From: Phytophthora hibernalis
Lineage: Eukaryota > Oomycota > Peronosporomycetes > Peronosporales > Peronosporaceae
DNA: 64,000 nucleotides
Direction of reading: 5' to 3'
NCBI GenBank assembly: GCA_012656075.1
Contig: JAAKBF010000339.1
Span: forward strand, 372,001 to 436,000
Shown: positions 44,893-55,209 of the stretch, piece by piece
Layout: the number at the start of each line of letters is the position of its first letter
How positions within the stretch are numbered: position 1 is the stretch's first letter
Notes under the pieces: generated by a model
What the model was told of the DNA's origin: nothing
What the model saw: the letters and a program-made list of their open reading frames with translations, nothing else
Database searches by the model: none
Made by a program: the position numbers and the translations under genes

Positions 44893-45520
44893 TACCGGCT
44901 TCAGTAATACCAGACCACTACTACCGGCTTCAGTAAAACCGGCCCGCCTAATTAACACGATTTGACAGCAAGGCCTTACCGATATCCCAGTAATATACTA
45001 ATTACACTTTTCACCTTTATTCTTAAATAAAATTTAAAAAATACAGGTGAAAAGAGTATTTAGGCTGGGTTCACATTTGATCTGGATTTATATTTAGTAT
45101 GGTCCAGACTAATACCGTGCCAGAGTCCAAATATTTAGATTGAGCGCACCGACACCGGACGGGTTGTCCAGACTACAGTTTTGACTAGGACTGTTTCGTG
45201 CACTAAGAAAAATATGCACGAAAGTCGAGAACATGTCTATAGCGTGTAATTTGTTAAACTATTGTTTCTTATTTTATATAAATCGGTTTGATGCTCGCGA
45301 TCCAATTCAAAGCGGAAAGCGCGCCAAGACGACGGTAACGCGCGCTGACGCGCCGCACTTATCACTTTTGGGCTCCGCTTCCTCCCGGTGAACCTCCGGC
45401 AAGACCAGAAGTACAGCCATGGTTCGGCCGGACCGTCCAAATCATGCCATCTACGGCGAGTTCGAAGTGGTTGATCCTCACTTGAAGCGGGAGCTCCATG
45501 ATGTTTCCGCAAAACATTTT
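44893..45520. other. No gene recognised
   Basis: Begins with a direct repeat of TACCGGCTTCAGTAA (about 44893 and 44924), then AT-rich sequence. A minus-strand frame at 45237-45545 has no recognisable domain. Confidence 0.4.
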
Positions 45521-45703
45521 CTGCAGCTTGGGATGATATCGCCATGATGTTCTACCTTGCCAATTGGTCCTTCAACTCGATCGAGTTACCTTCGACCCGC
45601 GAGGTACAAGAGCTGAAGAACCTTGCGGGTCGAGGGTAACTCGATCGAGGTGAGGGCCAATTGGCAAGGTAGGACATCATGGCGATATCGTCCCAAGCTG
45701 CAG
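45521..45703. repeat. Large inverted repeat, arms about 80 bp, 24-bp loop
   Basis: The left arm 45521-45600 starts CTGCAGCTTGGGATGATATC. The right arm 45625-45703, read in reverse complement, starts CTGCAGCTTGGGACGATATC. The arms agree at roughly nine positions in ten, with one indel. Both arms encode the same peptide (AAWDDIAMMxYLANW), the left on the plus strand and the right on the minus strand. The structure is therefore an inverted duplication of a coding segment, not simply an element end. Confidence 0.85.
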
Positions 45704-45887
45704 CAATTTTGTCGTCATCTACGACACTGCAGTTGACAACGTCAGGTTGATCAGCACACCCAGCTGCTTGGTTTCGACGCTGGGCAGCTTCCGTTTGCTC
45801 CTTCTGTTGCTTGGCGAGTTTTTGCCGTTTTGCGGTTCGGTCAAATACCTCCCATTCCATACGCTTCTCGGCTGAGAGAAAAGGCAC
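45552..45887 (-). pseudogene. Repeat-derived protein fragment (right arm of the inverted duplication)
   Basis: A minus-strand frame with a basic, Gln-rich helix (AKRQKLAKQQKEQTEAAQRR) followed by DDKIAAAWDDIAMMSYLANW. The last part lies in the inverted repeat arm and its twin is coded on the other strand at 45521-45640. The family is unknown to me; the composition suggests a transposon accessory or regulatory protein. It borders a hAT fragment on its right. Confidence 0.4.
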
Positions 45888-45889
45888 GA

Positions 45890-46380
45890 GTACAAAATAT
45901 GGCGCATCATCTGGCGGCGTGGCTCAACTTTGTAGAGCGTGGTTTGGCAATGCTTCCAGGGATGTCACTGCCCAACCACCACCATCTTGTCAATAAACAA
46001 TTGGCATAGCCTGTAACATAGAAATGAAAATCGTAACCATGAAATTCTCGGGCAAGCGGTATGTGGCTATTGCGATGGACAGGTGATCCAATCCAAGACG
46101 CCAACCTTCATGGTTCTCTGACCGGGTATGCGTGTAATTCACTGGATGGGAAATTGCACCGGAGACGCAGTCAAAACAGGAGAATTTGTTGCCGTGAGGT
46201 GATTGATGACATTGAGAGCAAATGTGAAGGTGTCAAGGTGGTTTCACTGACTACGGGCAACGCCAGAAACATGAAAACTGCTTGGCGAATACTGGAGGGA
46301 GCTATGAAGTTGTCAACGACGACAATTTCGTGTTTCAGTGCAATTCAAGTCATGGGAGTGCGTAGTAAATAGTGAGTTTG
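45890..46380 (+). pseudogene. hAT-type transposase fragment (DUF659-like), copy 2
   Basis: The plus strand encodes AHHLAAWLNFVERGLAMLPG, KFSGKRYVAIAMDR before a stop (equivalent to the DGWSN block), then VIDDIESKCEGVKVVSLTTG and NARNMKTAWRILEGA. The expected TDNARNM reads TGNARNM, so one acidic residue is lost. The order agrees with the DUF659/hAT transposase at 21.3-22.7 kb, but only the middle third is present. Frame changes and stops show it is dead. Confidence 0.65.
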
Positions 46381-47912
46381 CATGTAGTCGGGTGAAGAGG
46401 GCTCGTTTTTTATTTAGGGTATCTCCGTATTTAATTATTCTTTTGACTGGCTGGGGGTTTCATGCAGTTGCACGAAAAACAATTCGTGCACTGCACGAAA
46501 CAGTGCTAGCTTTTACTGTAGCTTACTCACTTTTGTACATGTAACCTTACCGCCAAAGTTTTTTACTACGGTAGTAATTAAGTGATCAGATACAGTAGTA
46601 CTATTATTTCCCGCGTTACTGAACAAGTGGTGAACCCGCGGCCCAAACAACGCACGGGTCGGTAGTGGTTAAATAGGGAAGGAGCAGTCGGAGCTTTCAC
46701 ACTTTATGAATTCGTCGCTGAGTCAGTAGGAGGGTTTTGAGCTGCTGGGAAAGTTGCAAAGTGAACGCAGGGATGAGTTGCCATCTCGACCCGCGGTCAG
46801 CGGACCCTTAAATACACAGAGCTGCACTAGACGGCGAACCGCTCACGAGTGCGACGATTTACACCCGCGAACGTCGCTCGGTTCGCCCAGTACGCCACGA
46901 TGGACCTCGCTATCTAAGCGAACAAGAAGGGGCCCGCTTTAAAAAAGTCCAGTAATCAGATAGTAATCAGACATTAATATATGGACCCTGTCTGAGCTGC
47001 AAGCCACATTTTGGTACTAGTTTGATCCTCTCGTCAAAGTACACTTTTAGCGCAATTTTGTTTGGCAATTATTATAATAATTGTCAGGCTATTAGTTAAA
47101 GTAAAAGCTACTATCAATCTCTGACTACCGTATATGGCAAAAGAACACACCTTGAGACTTCGCCGAAAATGCTGTCATCTGTTCACCCCTTATTCTGTCA
47201 TCCGACATCGCTGAAAATGCTTTTTGTCATGCCCATCAAAAACTTCAAAAAATTGTCGAAAATGCCGTCTTTTGGGAGTTTTTTTGTCATACAATAATTG
47301 AAAATTGGTACTGCTTGGCCAGTCAAGTAAACGGAACTTCAGGGTACCAGTAATAAACCATCCGCTACGCACTAGCGTTACTGCGATCTGCGAATGCGAT
47401 GTATCCTGGTCAAAGTTTCGCTGGTGGTAGCGTAGACTGATCTTAATTTAGTCCCCTATTTTAAATGACCTGATTTAGGGTCTTAACTAGCGTGGCCATG
47501 TCAGGCTTCTATCATGGCAGGAGACGAGCTTTGAGCTCATTCCACCCTTGGGCTATGCGATACCCTCGGTGGTGTCGCCCCGCGTTGGAGGAACAAGACA
47601 CACGATGTGTCAGGAGTCCTCCGACGTGAACTGCAGGTGGTCGAGGAGGATCACCGCAAGTTTGGATGCTATTACATCCCGTGCCGAAGCACTAGACGCT
47701 TGCTAGCGCCCAAGCCCAGGCCAACTATGCCCGTCGGCATTACGGCCAACGTCGTCGCGAGTGCAAGGATGTAGCTCGCTGTGTCCGCCGTGGACAAAAG
47801 TCACTGTGTGACTGCTGAGAGGAGCACGCCAGTCGCGCATAGGCTGCGCTCCCTTTGGGTGTTCTCTCACTTCTGATTGGATAATCAGGTGTGATTCTCA
47901 GTTAAGTGGGGG
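46381..47912. other. Long non-coding stretch
   Basis: No coherent coding sequence. A self-complementary motif around TTGCACGAAAAACAATTCGTGC lies near 46470, and GAAAATGC recurs near 47165-47270. 47480-47910 may be the 3' internal end of a gypsy element, because it runs into a GTGGGGG purine tract (47906-47912) directly before an LTR. Confidence 0.4.
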
Positions 47913-48210
47913 TGTAACGGGGTACACCGACTTGTACCCAAGTTACATAAAGAGTGACGAATATCACTCTTCAGAGTCCATGGTACATGGTACCGGTTGG
48001 CTGTGAGCCAACCATGGATGCTCTTTAACTTTACTATAGACGACTTAAAGTTTGTATGTTACAAGCTTAACTCAGCTGTAAAATATATTCAGTCTCTATA
48101 TTGCAATCAAATCCGCAGACAGTTCCCTTAGGCTGGGAACTGTGAACTTATCGTTCACTGACAGCTCTTTTACGCTTCCTCAAGGTAAGGTGCTGTGTGA
48201 CCCCGTCACA
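47913..48210 (+). repeat. Gypsy-type LTR, 298 bp
   Basis: It starts TGTAACGGGG right after a purine-rich AAGTGGGGG tract and ends CCCCGTCACA, so the ends form a 10-bp inverted repeat with one mismatch. TGTAACGGGG starts are familiar to me from Phytophthora gypsy LTRs. No matching second LTR is in the window and flanking duplications are not evident, so it is a 3' LTR with lost or unrecognised internal sequence. Confidence 0.65.
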
Positions 48211-48384
48211 TCGCGCATCCGACTCAGTAGGCGAGGGCCTGGCAGGCCACTCGCATTCCCGGTTCAAACAAAATGTTTTTAGTTTTGTCACAGCAAGATC
48301 GTCAAAATGCTTCCTTTTGTCATTTTGAACAAAACAAAGACGAAAAGCCTCTATTAATGCCGACTTTTTGGCAGGTGCGTTTTT

Positions 48385-48491
48385 GTAGTATTATATACAA
48401 GTAATTTATTACTTGTAAAATATGATATTGATATTCGTGTAGTATTATAAACAAGTATTATATTACTTATAGAATACAATATTGATATTTA
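48385..48491. repeat. Two-copy AT-rich 54-bp tandem repeat
   Basis: Units start GTAGTATTAT at 48385 and 48439 and end ATATTGATATT. Each contains a near-palindrome around ACAAGTAATTTATTACTTGT. It lies at the edge between the transposon-rich part and the gene block. Confidence 0.65.
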
Positions 48492-48682
48492 CACCAACTG
48501 GTCAAAATTGTAATTTAGCTGGTAGTACACATTTTGAAAAGCCATGGAGGCGAATGCGCAGGTACGCTCGCGCTTCCTGCGCGCCAGCAACGCCGTGCAT
48601 TGCATAGCAACATCTGTGCCCAGTATCTCCACTCTCTTACGCATCTAACCATGCCTCATGTGCCTGCTACCGCATCGTGTAG

Positions 48683-50391
48683 TACGCGCTGCACGACAGA
48701 GAGGATGCGCCATCGGCCTGGGCAGCTCGCGTGCGCCTCACTCCGGAGCTGCTGCAGAAGCTTCGCCACGCTCCAGCGCAAATTCTGCTCCGACTGAACG
48801 TGGCAACTGGTGACGGCGCCTCCAAGACGCGCGGCAACCACAAGAAGACGAGTATCCTGACTCTGAAACTGGCAGCAGAGGAGACGGAGGAGCAGTACGA
48901 GCTGCTGTCGTTTCCAGAGCATCCAGGCATCAACCACGTCTGTACGTTCCGTCGAGACGCTGGAGATGATTCTGCAGGTGGTGGCTATAGCATTTACAAG
49001 ACAGGTGCAATCCACCAGAAGCTGCTGGTGCAAAGGCTGCTTGACGACACGGAGAAGGACCGCATCAAGGACAAACACGCCAAGTCAGTGCTGGCGTCCA
49101 AGTCGCGCTCATCAAAGATGATTGAACCCGGGCTGGAGAAGCCTGCGAAACGACAACGTTTAATGACACGATTGTCCAGAGTGTCGACGACGAGGATATC
49201 GGCAGGTGGGAGCGTGTGGTCCGCTGCGGCTGGCCACAAGCGGTGCGTACACAGTTGGCCAATCTTCCAACAATTTACTAACTACTTGAACATGCACAGA
49301 CCAAGAAAGGTGGTGCTACCCTCGGCCTTGACGAAGGAAGAGGCTAAGGAAGCGAAAGAGAGGATCGAGAAGGGGTTCGAGGTGGAAGTGGAGGAGGCGA
49401 CGACGGATTTGGTTGCAGAAGGAAAATCTGGGGAACACAGCGCAGAAAACGAGGACCAAGTAGAAGCTCCGACGGTTACTGTCAGCGCGGCGACCGCTGC
49501 TGCCGCTCGAGATGCAGAGTTCCATGCCCTCTTCTCGTCCGACTCGGATGATGAAGCAGTGGGCGCTCCACGAAAAATACCACGGGGGCGAAGAAGAAGG
49601 TTGCGAAAGAAGTGAAGGCGGGTCGAAGCGCTACTAAAGAAACTGGTGACAATGCGGTGATGGAGAGTACAACCGAGATGGAGGCGACAGGAGCAGAGAT
49701 CGATGCCTCCGTCCAACCGAGGACATGCACAGAAGTGCACGTTGAGCTTCCTACTCAAAGCAATCGGAGCAGTGAGCCAAGAGATATTTATGCCTTGAAG
49801 CCTATCAAATCCTCAACATCAGGTGTCGAAGTGAAGCGTGCGCGCGTGCGGTCGGCACTCGTGTCCGATCGAGTGAAGCAGTCGCAACTGCCCGACCTGT
49901 CCTTATTTCCGTCTGTGGTAATGCAGATCTGTCAGCGTCTTGCAAACTACCGAGGCCGGTCGGTGATTCTTGATGAGAGCGACTACGACTCGTTCGTGGC
50001 GACGCACGAGCAGTTCCGGCAAGACTGGGAAATGCTGGACAAGGTGAGCCACCACACACGCTCAACACCAAATAGTCCCAACTAATTGGCGAATGTTATG
50101 CATTTAGGCTTATTCCATCGAGCTGATCAGGACGGAGGGTCTGCACTTGCAGCTCGAAGTGGACTCGACCGACACCAACCGCGAGCAGCTGGAAGCGAGA
50201 GTACAAGCGTCTTTCAGAAAGAAAGAGGTGCGTCGGACTGCCGCTTTTACTACAATAGCTACAATTCACTCGCATGTTTTCCAATCTGAATGCAGGGTCT
50301 GCTGTTCGTGCGGGACGCCATGACGAGCATCCAGAAGGTCCTGCACAGCATCCAGGCGTCCGTTGATCGCTTCGACATGAAATCGCAGTAG
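48683..50391 (+). CDS. ELL-like transcription elongation factor candidate, with frame changes
   Basis: The N-terminal part (VRLTPELLQKLRHAPAQILL, YELLSFPEHPGINHVCTF, YKTGAIHQKLLVQRLLDD, TEKDRIKDKHAKS) resembles the N-terminal domain of ELL, an RNA polymerase II elongation factor, in layout. A long acidic/basic middle follows. The C-terminal part (FPSVVMQICQRLANYRGRSV to VLHSIQASVDRFDMKSQ) is helical and could be the occludin/ELL-type end. Two GT-AG introns are clear (50044-50107 and 50228-50295); a further one is likely near 49236-49292. The frame still changes near 49160 and 49560, and no ATG is in frame at the start (48683 follows a stop). Family assignment is tentative. Confidence 0.4.
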
Positions 50392-50557
50392 CGCAGCCAC
50401 ACCAAATACACAACTTATGTGGCCCACATAGTTGATGTTTGACACACATCGGTTTTCTCCAGTACACAATCCACCGACACGGGGAAGCACCAGCAAGCGC
50501 CGCCCCGCAGACGTAGCAACCAACAGCGGCACTAGACAGCCAGCCGCACAGCCAATC

Positions 50558-51178
50558 ATGGAGGGAGGAGACTCACGGAGCCTCACGGAGCCGCCGTTCA
50601 TTGCGCGTGTGAGCGTCTCCATCAAGAGGTGCGTCCTCCCCAATCAAGCCTCGAAATCTTTGTAGCAATCCTCCGTCCTAACAGCTCTTTATGGCAGGAA
50701 ATGGCAGTACATGCTGGACAAGTCCACGATCCACGTGTACGCGCGTTGGGGCGTGGCGCTGGGTCTGCTGGCGCTCTACCTCGTGCGCGTGTTCTACCTC
50801 AACGCCTTCCACATCGTGACCTACGGACTGGGTATCTACCTGCTGAATCTCTTCATCGGGTTCCTCTCGCCCCAGGTGGATGCGGAGAGCGATGGACCGC
50901 TGCTGCCCCACAAGCAGAGCGAGGAGTTCCGACCCTTCACGCGTCGTGTACCCGAGTTCCAGTTCTGGTACTCGACGTTCAAGGCCGCGATCGTGTCGCT
51001 GCTCATGACGCTCAGCAGCGCCTTCGACGTGCCTGTGTTCTGGCCCATCCTGCTCATCTACTTCATCGTGCTCTTCTCGCTCACCATGAAGCGCCAGATC
51101 AAGCACATGTGGAAGCACAACTACGTCCCGTGGGACCACGGCAAGCAGGTCTACAAGGGCAAGAAGAACGCCAAATAG
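50558..51178 (+). CDS. RER1: RER1, Golgi-to-ER retrieval receptor
   Basis: Exon 1 (50558-50628) encodes MEGGDSRSLTEPPFIARVSV; a 69-bp GT-AG intron (50629-50697) is followed by the rest. The protein has the RER1 signature: KWQYMLDKSTIHVYARW, YGLGIYLLNLFIGFLSPQVD, FRPFTRRVPEFQFWYS, FDVPVFWPILLIYFIV and a lysine-rich C-terminus (KGKKNAK) suited to COPI binding. Four membrane segments are visible, as in the family. RER1 recycles ER membrane proteins from the cis-Golgi. Length (about 183 residues) is normal and no defects are seen. It ends 232 bp from the convergent CBEL-like gene. Confidence 0.95.
50629..50697 (+). other. Intron of RER1
   Basis: GTGCGT at the donor and TGGCAG at the acceptor, 69 bp. 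Splicing joins AAG-AG to G-AAA-TGG and gives the family's basic-aromatic stretch (KRKWQYMLDK). Reading through meets a stop within the intron. Confidence 0.9.
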
Positions 51179-51409
51179 ATGGCCGCCAGCCGAGCCCATC
51201 ATTTGGACAGCGACACTCGAAGGCAATTCAATACAACCGTGTGGGCTGCTGGGTCTGTAAAAGTGAATCTTACCAATGATGACCAGGGTGACGTCACTTT
51301 AGAATTTAGTGTACTGAACACGGAACGGTGCGGTCAATTCAGCACACGTTGCACTTCAGCTTGGCTTTCAACCTTCGTGTTTGTTTGCTACAGAATCGAA
51401 GGTGAGCAA

Positions 51410-52423
51410 CTACTTCATACCGGGCGTAACGTAGCCCGATACCGCCCCGATTTTCTCCACGCGACCACCATTGCTGCTTTTGAGGTAGCACTGCGTTCCA
51501 GTGGGGTCGTCGTTGATGTAGGTGTACGAGTCGCATCCCTCCGTTTTGCCGCACTCCTCGCAGCACTCGCCAGGACCGATTCCGGTCACCCGCTTGATGT
51601 CGTTTCCGTAGTAATCGATGTTCGTTTCCACGTAGCATCGGGGCCGCTGGATGCACTGGTAGTTGGTCCGGTCCCATGGCTGGCAGTAAAAACTGAGGAT
51701 GCAAGGTCGGAATCCAGACTCGTCGCCGCACTTGGACCAGGCGGGGAGGTCGGGCATGGTACCAGAGTGCACGCCCACCTTCTTCGCCCACCCGTCGACG
51801 CTGTCCTTCAGGTAGCATTGGGTGCCTCGAGGGTCGTCGTTCACGTACGTGTAGCCCACGCAGCCCATGGTCTTGTCGCACTCGTCACAACATGCTCCAG
51901 GCTGGATGCCTTGGATCCGTTTGATGTCGTTTCCGTACAGGTCGACGTTGGTGTACACCTCGCACTTGTTAGGTTTTTCGATGCACTGGTAGTGGCTCGA
52001 GTCCCAAGGTTGGCAGTAGAATCCCTGGGTGCAGAGCTTGAAGCCACTTTGGTCACCGCACTTGCCCCACGCAGGAATCTCGCGGCCGGACATGACGACG
52101 GTATTCTTGCCGGCGCTGCCGCGAAGGTAATCGTACATCGTTTGAGCCTTGCTCACGAGACGACACTTGGGCTCGATGTGCCTCCAGCCGCCATCGTCAG
52201 TAACGAAGAATTGGCACTCCGGGTTGGCCGTGCAATTGGCGCAACAGACTTCGGGGCTGGCAGGGTATAGCACAGTTCCCACCAAGTCGCCTTCGGTGTT
52301 CATTTCTGAATACTGCACGCCGCAGGATGGATCAGCAGCACAGACGACAGACGCAGCGATGACTGAGAGCGATGCTGCTAGTCCGGCTATCGATGTGGAG
52401 GGTAGCATTGGACTCGATGACAT
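51410..52423 (-). CDS. CBEL-like secreted protein: three PAN/Apple domains alternating with two CBM1 domains
   Basis: The start is taken at the ATG at 52423; ATG at 52408 also gives a good signal peptide (IAGLAASLSVIAASVVCAA). Domains in order (residues from 52423): Apple 1 about 34-90; CBM1 about 119-147 (WGKCGDQSGFKLC, GFYCQPWDSSHYQC); Apple 2 about 154-214; CBM1 about 219-247 (WSKCGDESGFRPC, FYCQPWDRTNYQC); Apple 3 about 253-320. CBM1 modules bind crystalline cellulose; Apple/PAN modules bind protein or sugar. Phytophthora CBEL, a cell-wall cellulose-binding elicitor lectin, has this module pairing, here extended by a leading Apple domain. The frame is intact, with about 337 residues. Likely an extracellular or cell-wall protein. 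Confidence 0.85.
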   Translation of the reverse strand: MSSSPMLPSTSIAGLAASLSVIAASVVCAADPSCGVQYSEMNTEGDLVGTVLYPASPEVCCANCTANPECQFFVTDDGGWRHIEPKCRLVSKAQTMYDYLRGSAGKNTVVMSGREIPAWGKCGDQSGFKLCTQGFYCQPWDSSHYQCIEKPNKCEVYTNVDLYGNDIKRIQGIQPGACCDECDKTMGCVGYTYVNDDPRGTQCYLKDSVDGWAKKVGVHSGTMPDLPAWSKCGDESGFRPCILSFYCQPWDRTNYQCIQRPRCYVETNIDYYGNDIKRVTGIGPGECCEECGKTEGCDSYTYINDDPTGTQCYLKSSNGGRVEKIGAVSGYVTPGMK

Positions 52424-52460
52424 TACCCCAGTCAAGAGTATGCCTTGGGAACAGCGAAGA

Positions 52461-52477
52461 GGATTCAGGAATGAACC
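52461..52477 (-). promoter_or_regulatory. Oomycete Inr/FPR-like start element for the CBEL-like gene
   Basis: On the minus strand GTTCATTCCTGAATCC lies about 40-55 bases before the ATG at 52423. Oomycete promoters have an initiator (YTCATTYY) with a flanking region (CAWTTT-like). The initiator part fits well and the flanking part moderately. Confidence 0.5.
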
Positions 52478-52878
52478 CGCTCATGGTGCCGGCGCACGGG
52501 GAATTGGAAGAAAGACGTGACTTGAAGCGAGCAAAAGCAGAAATCGTAGTTATAGTATACGATGACTCAGCTGGTCTGGTCAGACGCTGAAGTTTACTGT
52601 TCGTGTGTTTCCGGCGGGTTGCAATCTTGGAGAAAGCCTGGTCAAAGGTCGCTCGCTGGTTTTCAACGCATTGGGCTTTCCGTGGCGACCGGGTTGGGTT
52701 CACCCTGGAGTTCAACTGAAACCACGTGCAGTTCAGTTTTGGTGGATACTACATGTAATGTAGACTACATGATGTATTAATAGTACTACGTCGTAGCTCG
52801 CACCAAGATACGCTCGCGTCGATCAAGTTAGGCTTTTATTCGGCCATTCAAATACACAAGCTACTATACAATCCTACA
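52478..52878. other. No gene recognised
   Basis: Upstream region of the CBEL-like gene and end region of the next minus-strand gene. It contains the near-palindrome CTACATGTAATGTAGACTAC near 52748. No coding feature. Confidence 0.4.
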
Positions 52879-53495
52879 CTACAGCTCGACAATTTTTCCA
52901 GAGTACCGTCCTCTAGTTTCGTTCACTCCATCTGACAAAGGCAATTCAGTGTCCCTACGCTCCGGAATCGGACGCAAGTGCCGCATGCACCGCTGTTGGC
53001 GCTTGAATGCCCAGTTGGTAAAGAGGACGTAGTCTCCTCCGACCGCCACACCTCCTCGTAGGTCCTGCGTGCGATAGCAACGAGGGATTTCAACGGGTGG
53101 CACAACGAAGTCGTCCATGTCATCCCCGCAAGGTCAAAGATGTCGTCACTGCACGGAGATAGTGAATCGGTGTCTTCGTCTGAACTATCTTCATCCGAAG
53201 CGTCCGAGTCATCGAGAGGCTCCTCCAAGTTCGCAGTTGCCTCCGCGATGTACTTCTGCAGCTCCTCCCCGTAGTTGTATTCACCACCAGCATCATTGTT
53301 ACCGGTGTTTCTGTCGCACTTGGATTCCGAGCGGCTCAAGTGCTGCTTGGACGGACACGACGCGCTCATATCTACTTGAGACGCGACGACCTTCTCGACC
53401 CACGCAGCACGGGCACCATGCTCACTCTCCTTCACGCAGATCGGCGATAGAGTAACCGGTTCCAGAGGCTTGGACGTTGCAGTGAGCGGAGGCAT
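52879..53495 (-). CDS. Hypothetical protein with acidic centre, one frameshift
   Basis: From ATG at 53495 the protein is soluble, with an acidic low-complexity stretch (LDDSDASDEDSSDEDTD). Near 53125 (GCGGGG run) a one-base shift moves it into a second frame that gives DDFVVPPVEIPRCYRTQDLR, GGVAVGGDYVLFTNWAFKRQ and ends RGRYSGKIVEL at 52879. The composite has no domain I recognise. It has no signal peptide. The C-terminal frame looks more protein-like than the overlapping one, so I prefer an indel over an early end. Confidence 0.4.
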
Positions 53496-53639
53496 CGCGA
53501 TTGATTAGAAATATGTGCTTGAGCCCAGCCCCGAAGATTTGACAGTGAAGAGCTGCAGAGACGGCTCCGTGTGGGTGACACCCATGATCAGGTGTCTCAT
53601 ACTTCGAGTATGTTGAAGGCTGATGCTTTCGCTTCCTGT

Positions 53640-55158
53640 CTACGCTGTGTCCGTCTTGTACATGACAAATTCGTCCTGCACTGACTGGTCCGAGCTCACG
53701 ATGAACTTCCAGGACAGCGTCGTGCGGTTCGCCTCCAGCGTCGAGTACCCAAAGTGCTCGTAGTCGGACACTGCGTTCCACGACGTCGTGTTGGTCGGCG
53801 GCTCTGACATGCCTTCCACCTGGCCAGCTCCTCCCGTCAAAATGTGCACGGGGCCTGCGGGTTGTCGTACACGCTGTAGTCATCTGAAACCCCGTCCATC
53901 ACGGCCTTGTTCTTGGCGATTGGCAGCTCCCGCTCGTAGTAGTGCTTGTGGCCTGTGAGCACCACATCCACCTTGTACTTGAGCAAGAGCTCTTCGAACG
54001 CCGCCTGGATGAGAGCGGTTTGCTCGGTGGGCACATCATTCTTCGAGTTGAGAACACTGTAGAGTGGGCGGTGCATACCCACGAAAACCCACGGCACATT
54101 GGCGCGGTTCGCGTCTGCCTTCTTGAGATCCGCCTCGATCCAGCTCAGTTGGTCGCCGAAGTTACCGTTCGTGACCCAGAGCGTCATTTCGTTCGTCGGC
54201 GCGCCCGGGTAATCTGTTTCGGATGACAGCGACGTGAAGTGGATCGGACCGTGGTCGAACGAGTGCCACATATTGAGAGCCCCACCGCTCTCCTCGTACG
54301 GCATTTTGAAGCGCGTGTTGTACGCCGTGTAGTTGCCAAGCGCGTTCCTCTTCTTTCGCGAGACCTGGCACGCTGGGGAATGGCATTCGGCTTCGTGATT
54401 CCCCACCAGAACCATGTACGGGATGCCACTCATTACAGGCATCAATGAGTTCATCCACTTGTTGTACACTTCCTCGTAGAAGAAGCCCACGGCTTGGTTC
54501 CGTTTCAAAAGTCGTCGTCCGCGTACGAGATGTCGCCAAGGTGGTAGATCATATCGACGTCCTTCGAGGTCAGCTTGTTGAGGTTCGAGATCGTGTCAAC
54601 CGAGTTCTCGCCATCCCCTAGGTCTCCGTAGATCACAACGTTGAATGTGCTATCATCTGTCGCCGGTCGCGCCGTGATGAACGAGTAAATATTGCTCGTG
54701 TACATTTCGTCGCCTTGACTCCCCACCTTGTAAAAGTACTTGGTGCGAGGCTTGAGACCTGTGACTGAAGCGTGGTGGTGGAACAGGTTGTAGGAATTGC
54801 CGCTGTAGTAGCTCACACTGGAGACCGGTGTGTCCACCAACCCCAGTGCATCCTCAGACCTCCCCACCCACACCGCGCTATCCGTCACATCCTCGAACGT
54901 CGCCCACGACACCGTCATGGCCGTGCCAGTTTTCTTCCCCGCGAAAGCCAAGTGGATCTGCTGCGGGTAAAAGTTCACGCCTTCTTTCACCCGACACGAC
55001 TGATTGAAATTGAGGTCGCCGATGTTGAAATTGAATTCGCAGAGGCTCTCAGGCTCGCAGACATCCCGCTCCTTGTTCCGGTAGCACGTGTTGTCATCCA
55101 CGACGACGTTCGCGCCAACGACAGCGGCGAACAAAGAAATTAGCAAGAGCAGCGCCAT
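53640..55158 (-). CDS. Secreted purple acid phosphatase, two single-base frame changes
   Basis: The start is the ATG at 55158 (an upstream GTG is in frame but unlikely), opening a signal peptide (MALLLLISLFAAVVGA). An N-terminal fibronectin-like part follows, then the metallophosphatase core with all five metal-site blocks: YGDLGD, GDISYADDDF, LVGNHEAECH, VGMHRPLYS and TGHKHYYERE. The C-terminus has the usual ILTGGAGQVEGM. The enzyme hydrolyses phosphate esters outside the cell using an Fe-Fe or Fe-Zn/Mn centre. Two indels lie in homopolymers (TTTT near 54505, CCCC near 53848); otherwise the sequence is fully conserved, so either the gene is newly dead or the sequence has errors. Confidence 0.85.
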
Positions 55159-55189
55159 CGGAAAAGTTGGCACTGTGTCGCGTGCAGGG

Positions 55190-55207
55190 GGTCAAATTCA
55201 AAGTGAG
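55190..55207 (-). promoter_or_regulatory. Oomycete Inr/FPR-like start element for the phosphatase gene
   Basis: On the minus strand CTCACTTTGAATTTGAC lies about 35-50 bases before the ATG at 55158. It fits an initiator (CTCACTTT) joined to a flanking GAATTT, close to the known oomycete core (TCATTYY followed by CAWTTT). Confidence 0.5.
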
Positions 55208-55209
55208 TG

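Noticed and set aside
45521..45703. Reading the inverted repeat as transposon terminal repeats
   Set aside because: The arms are only 24 bp apart and encode protein; there is no body and no flanking duplication.
51179..52270. A 363-codon plus-strand frame
   Set aside because: It is antisense to the CBEL-like gene, whose conserved Cys pattern and signal peptide make the minus strand the real one.
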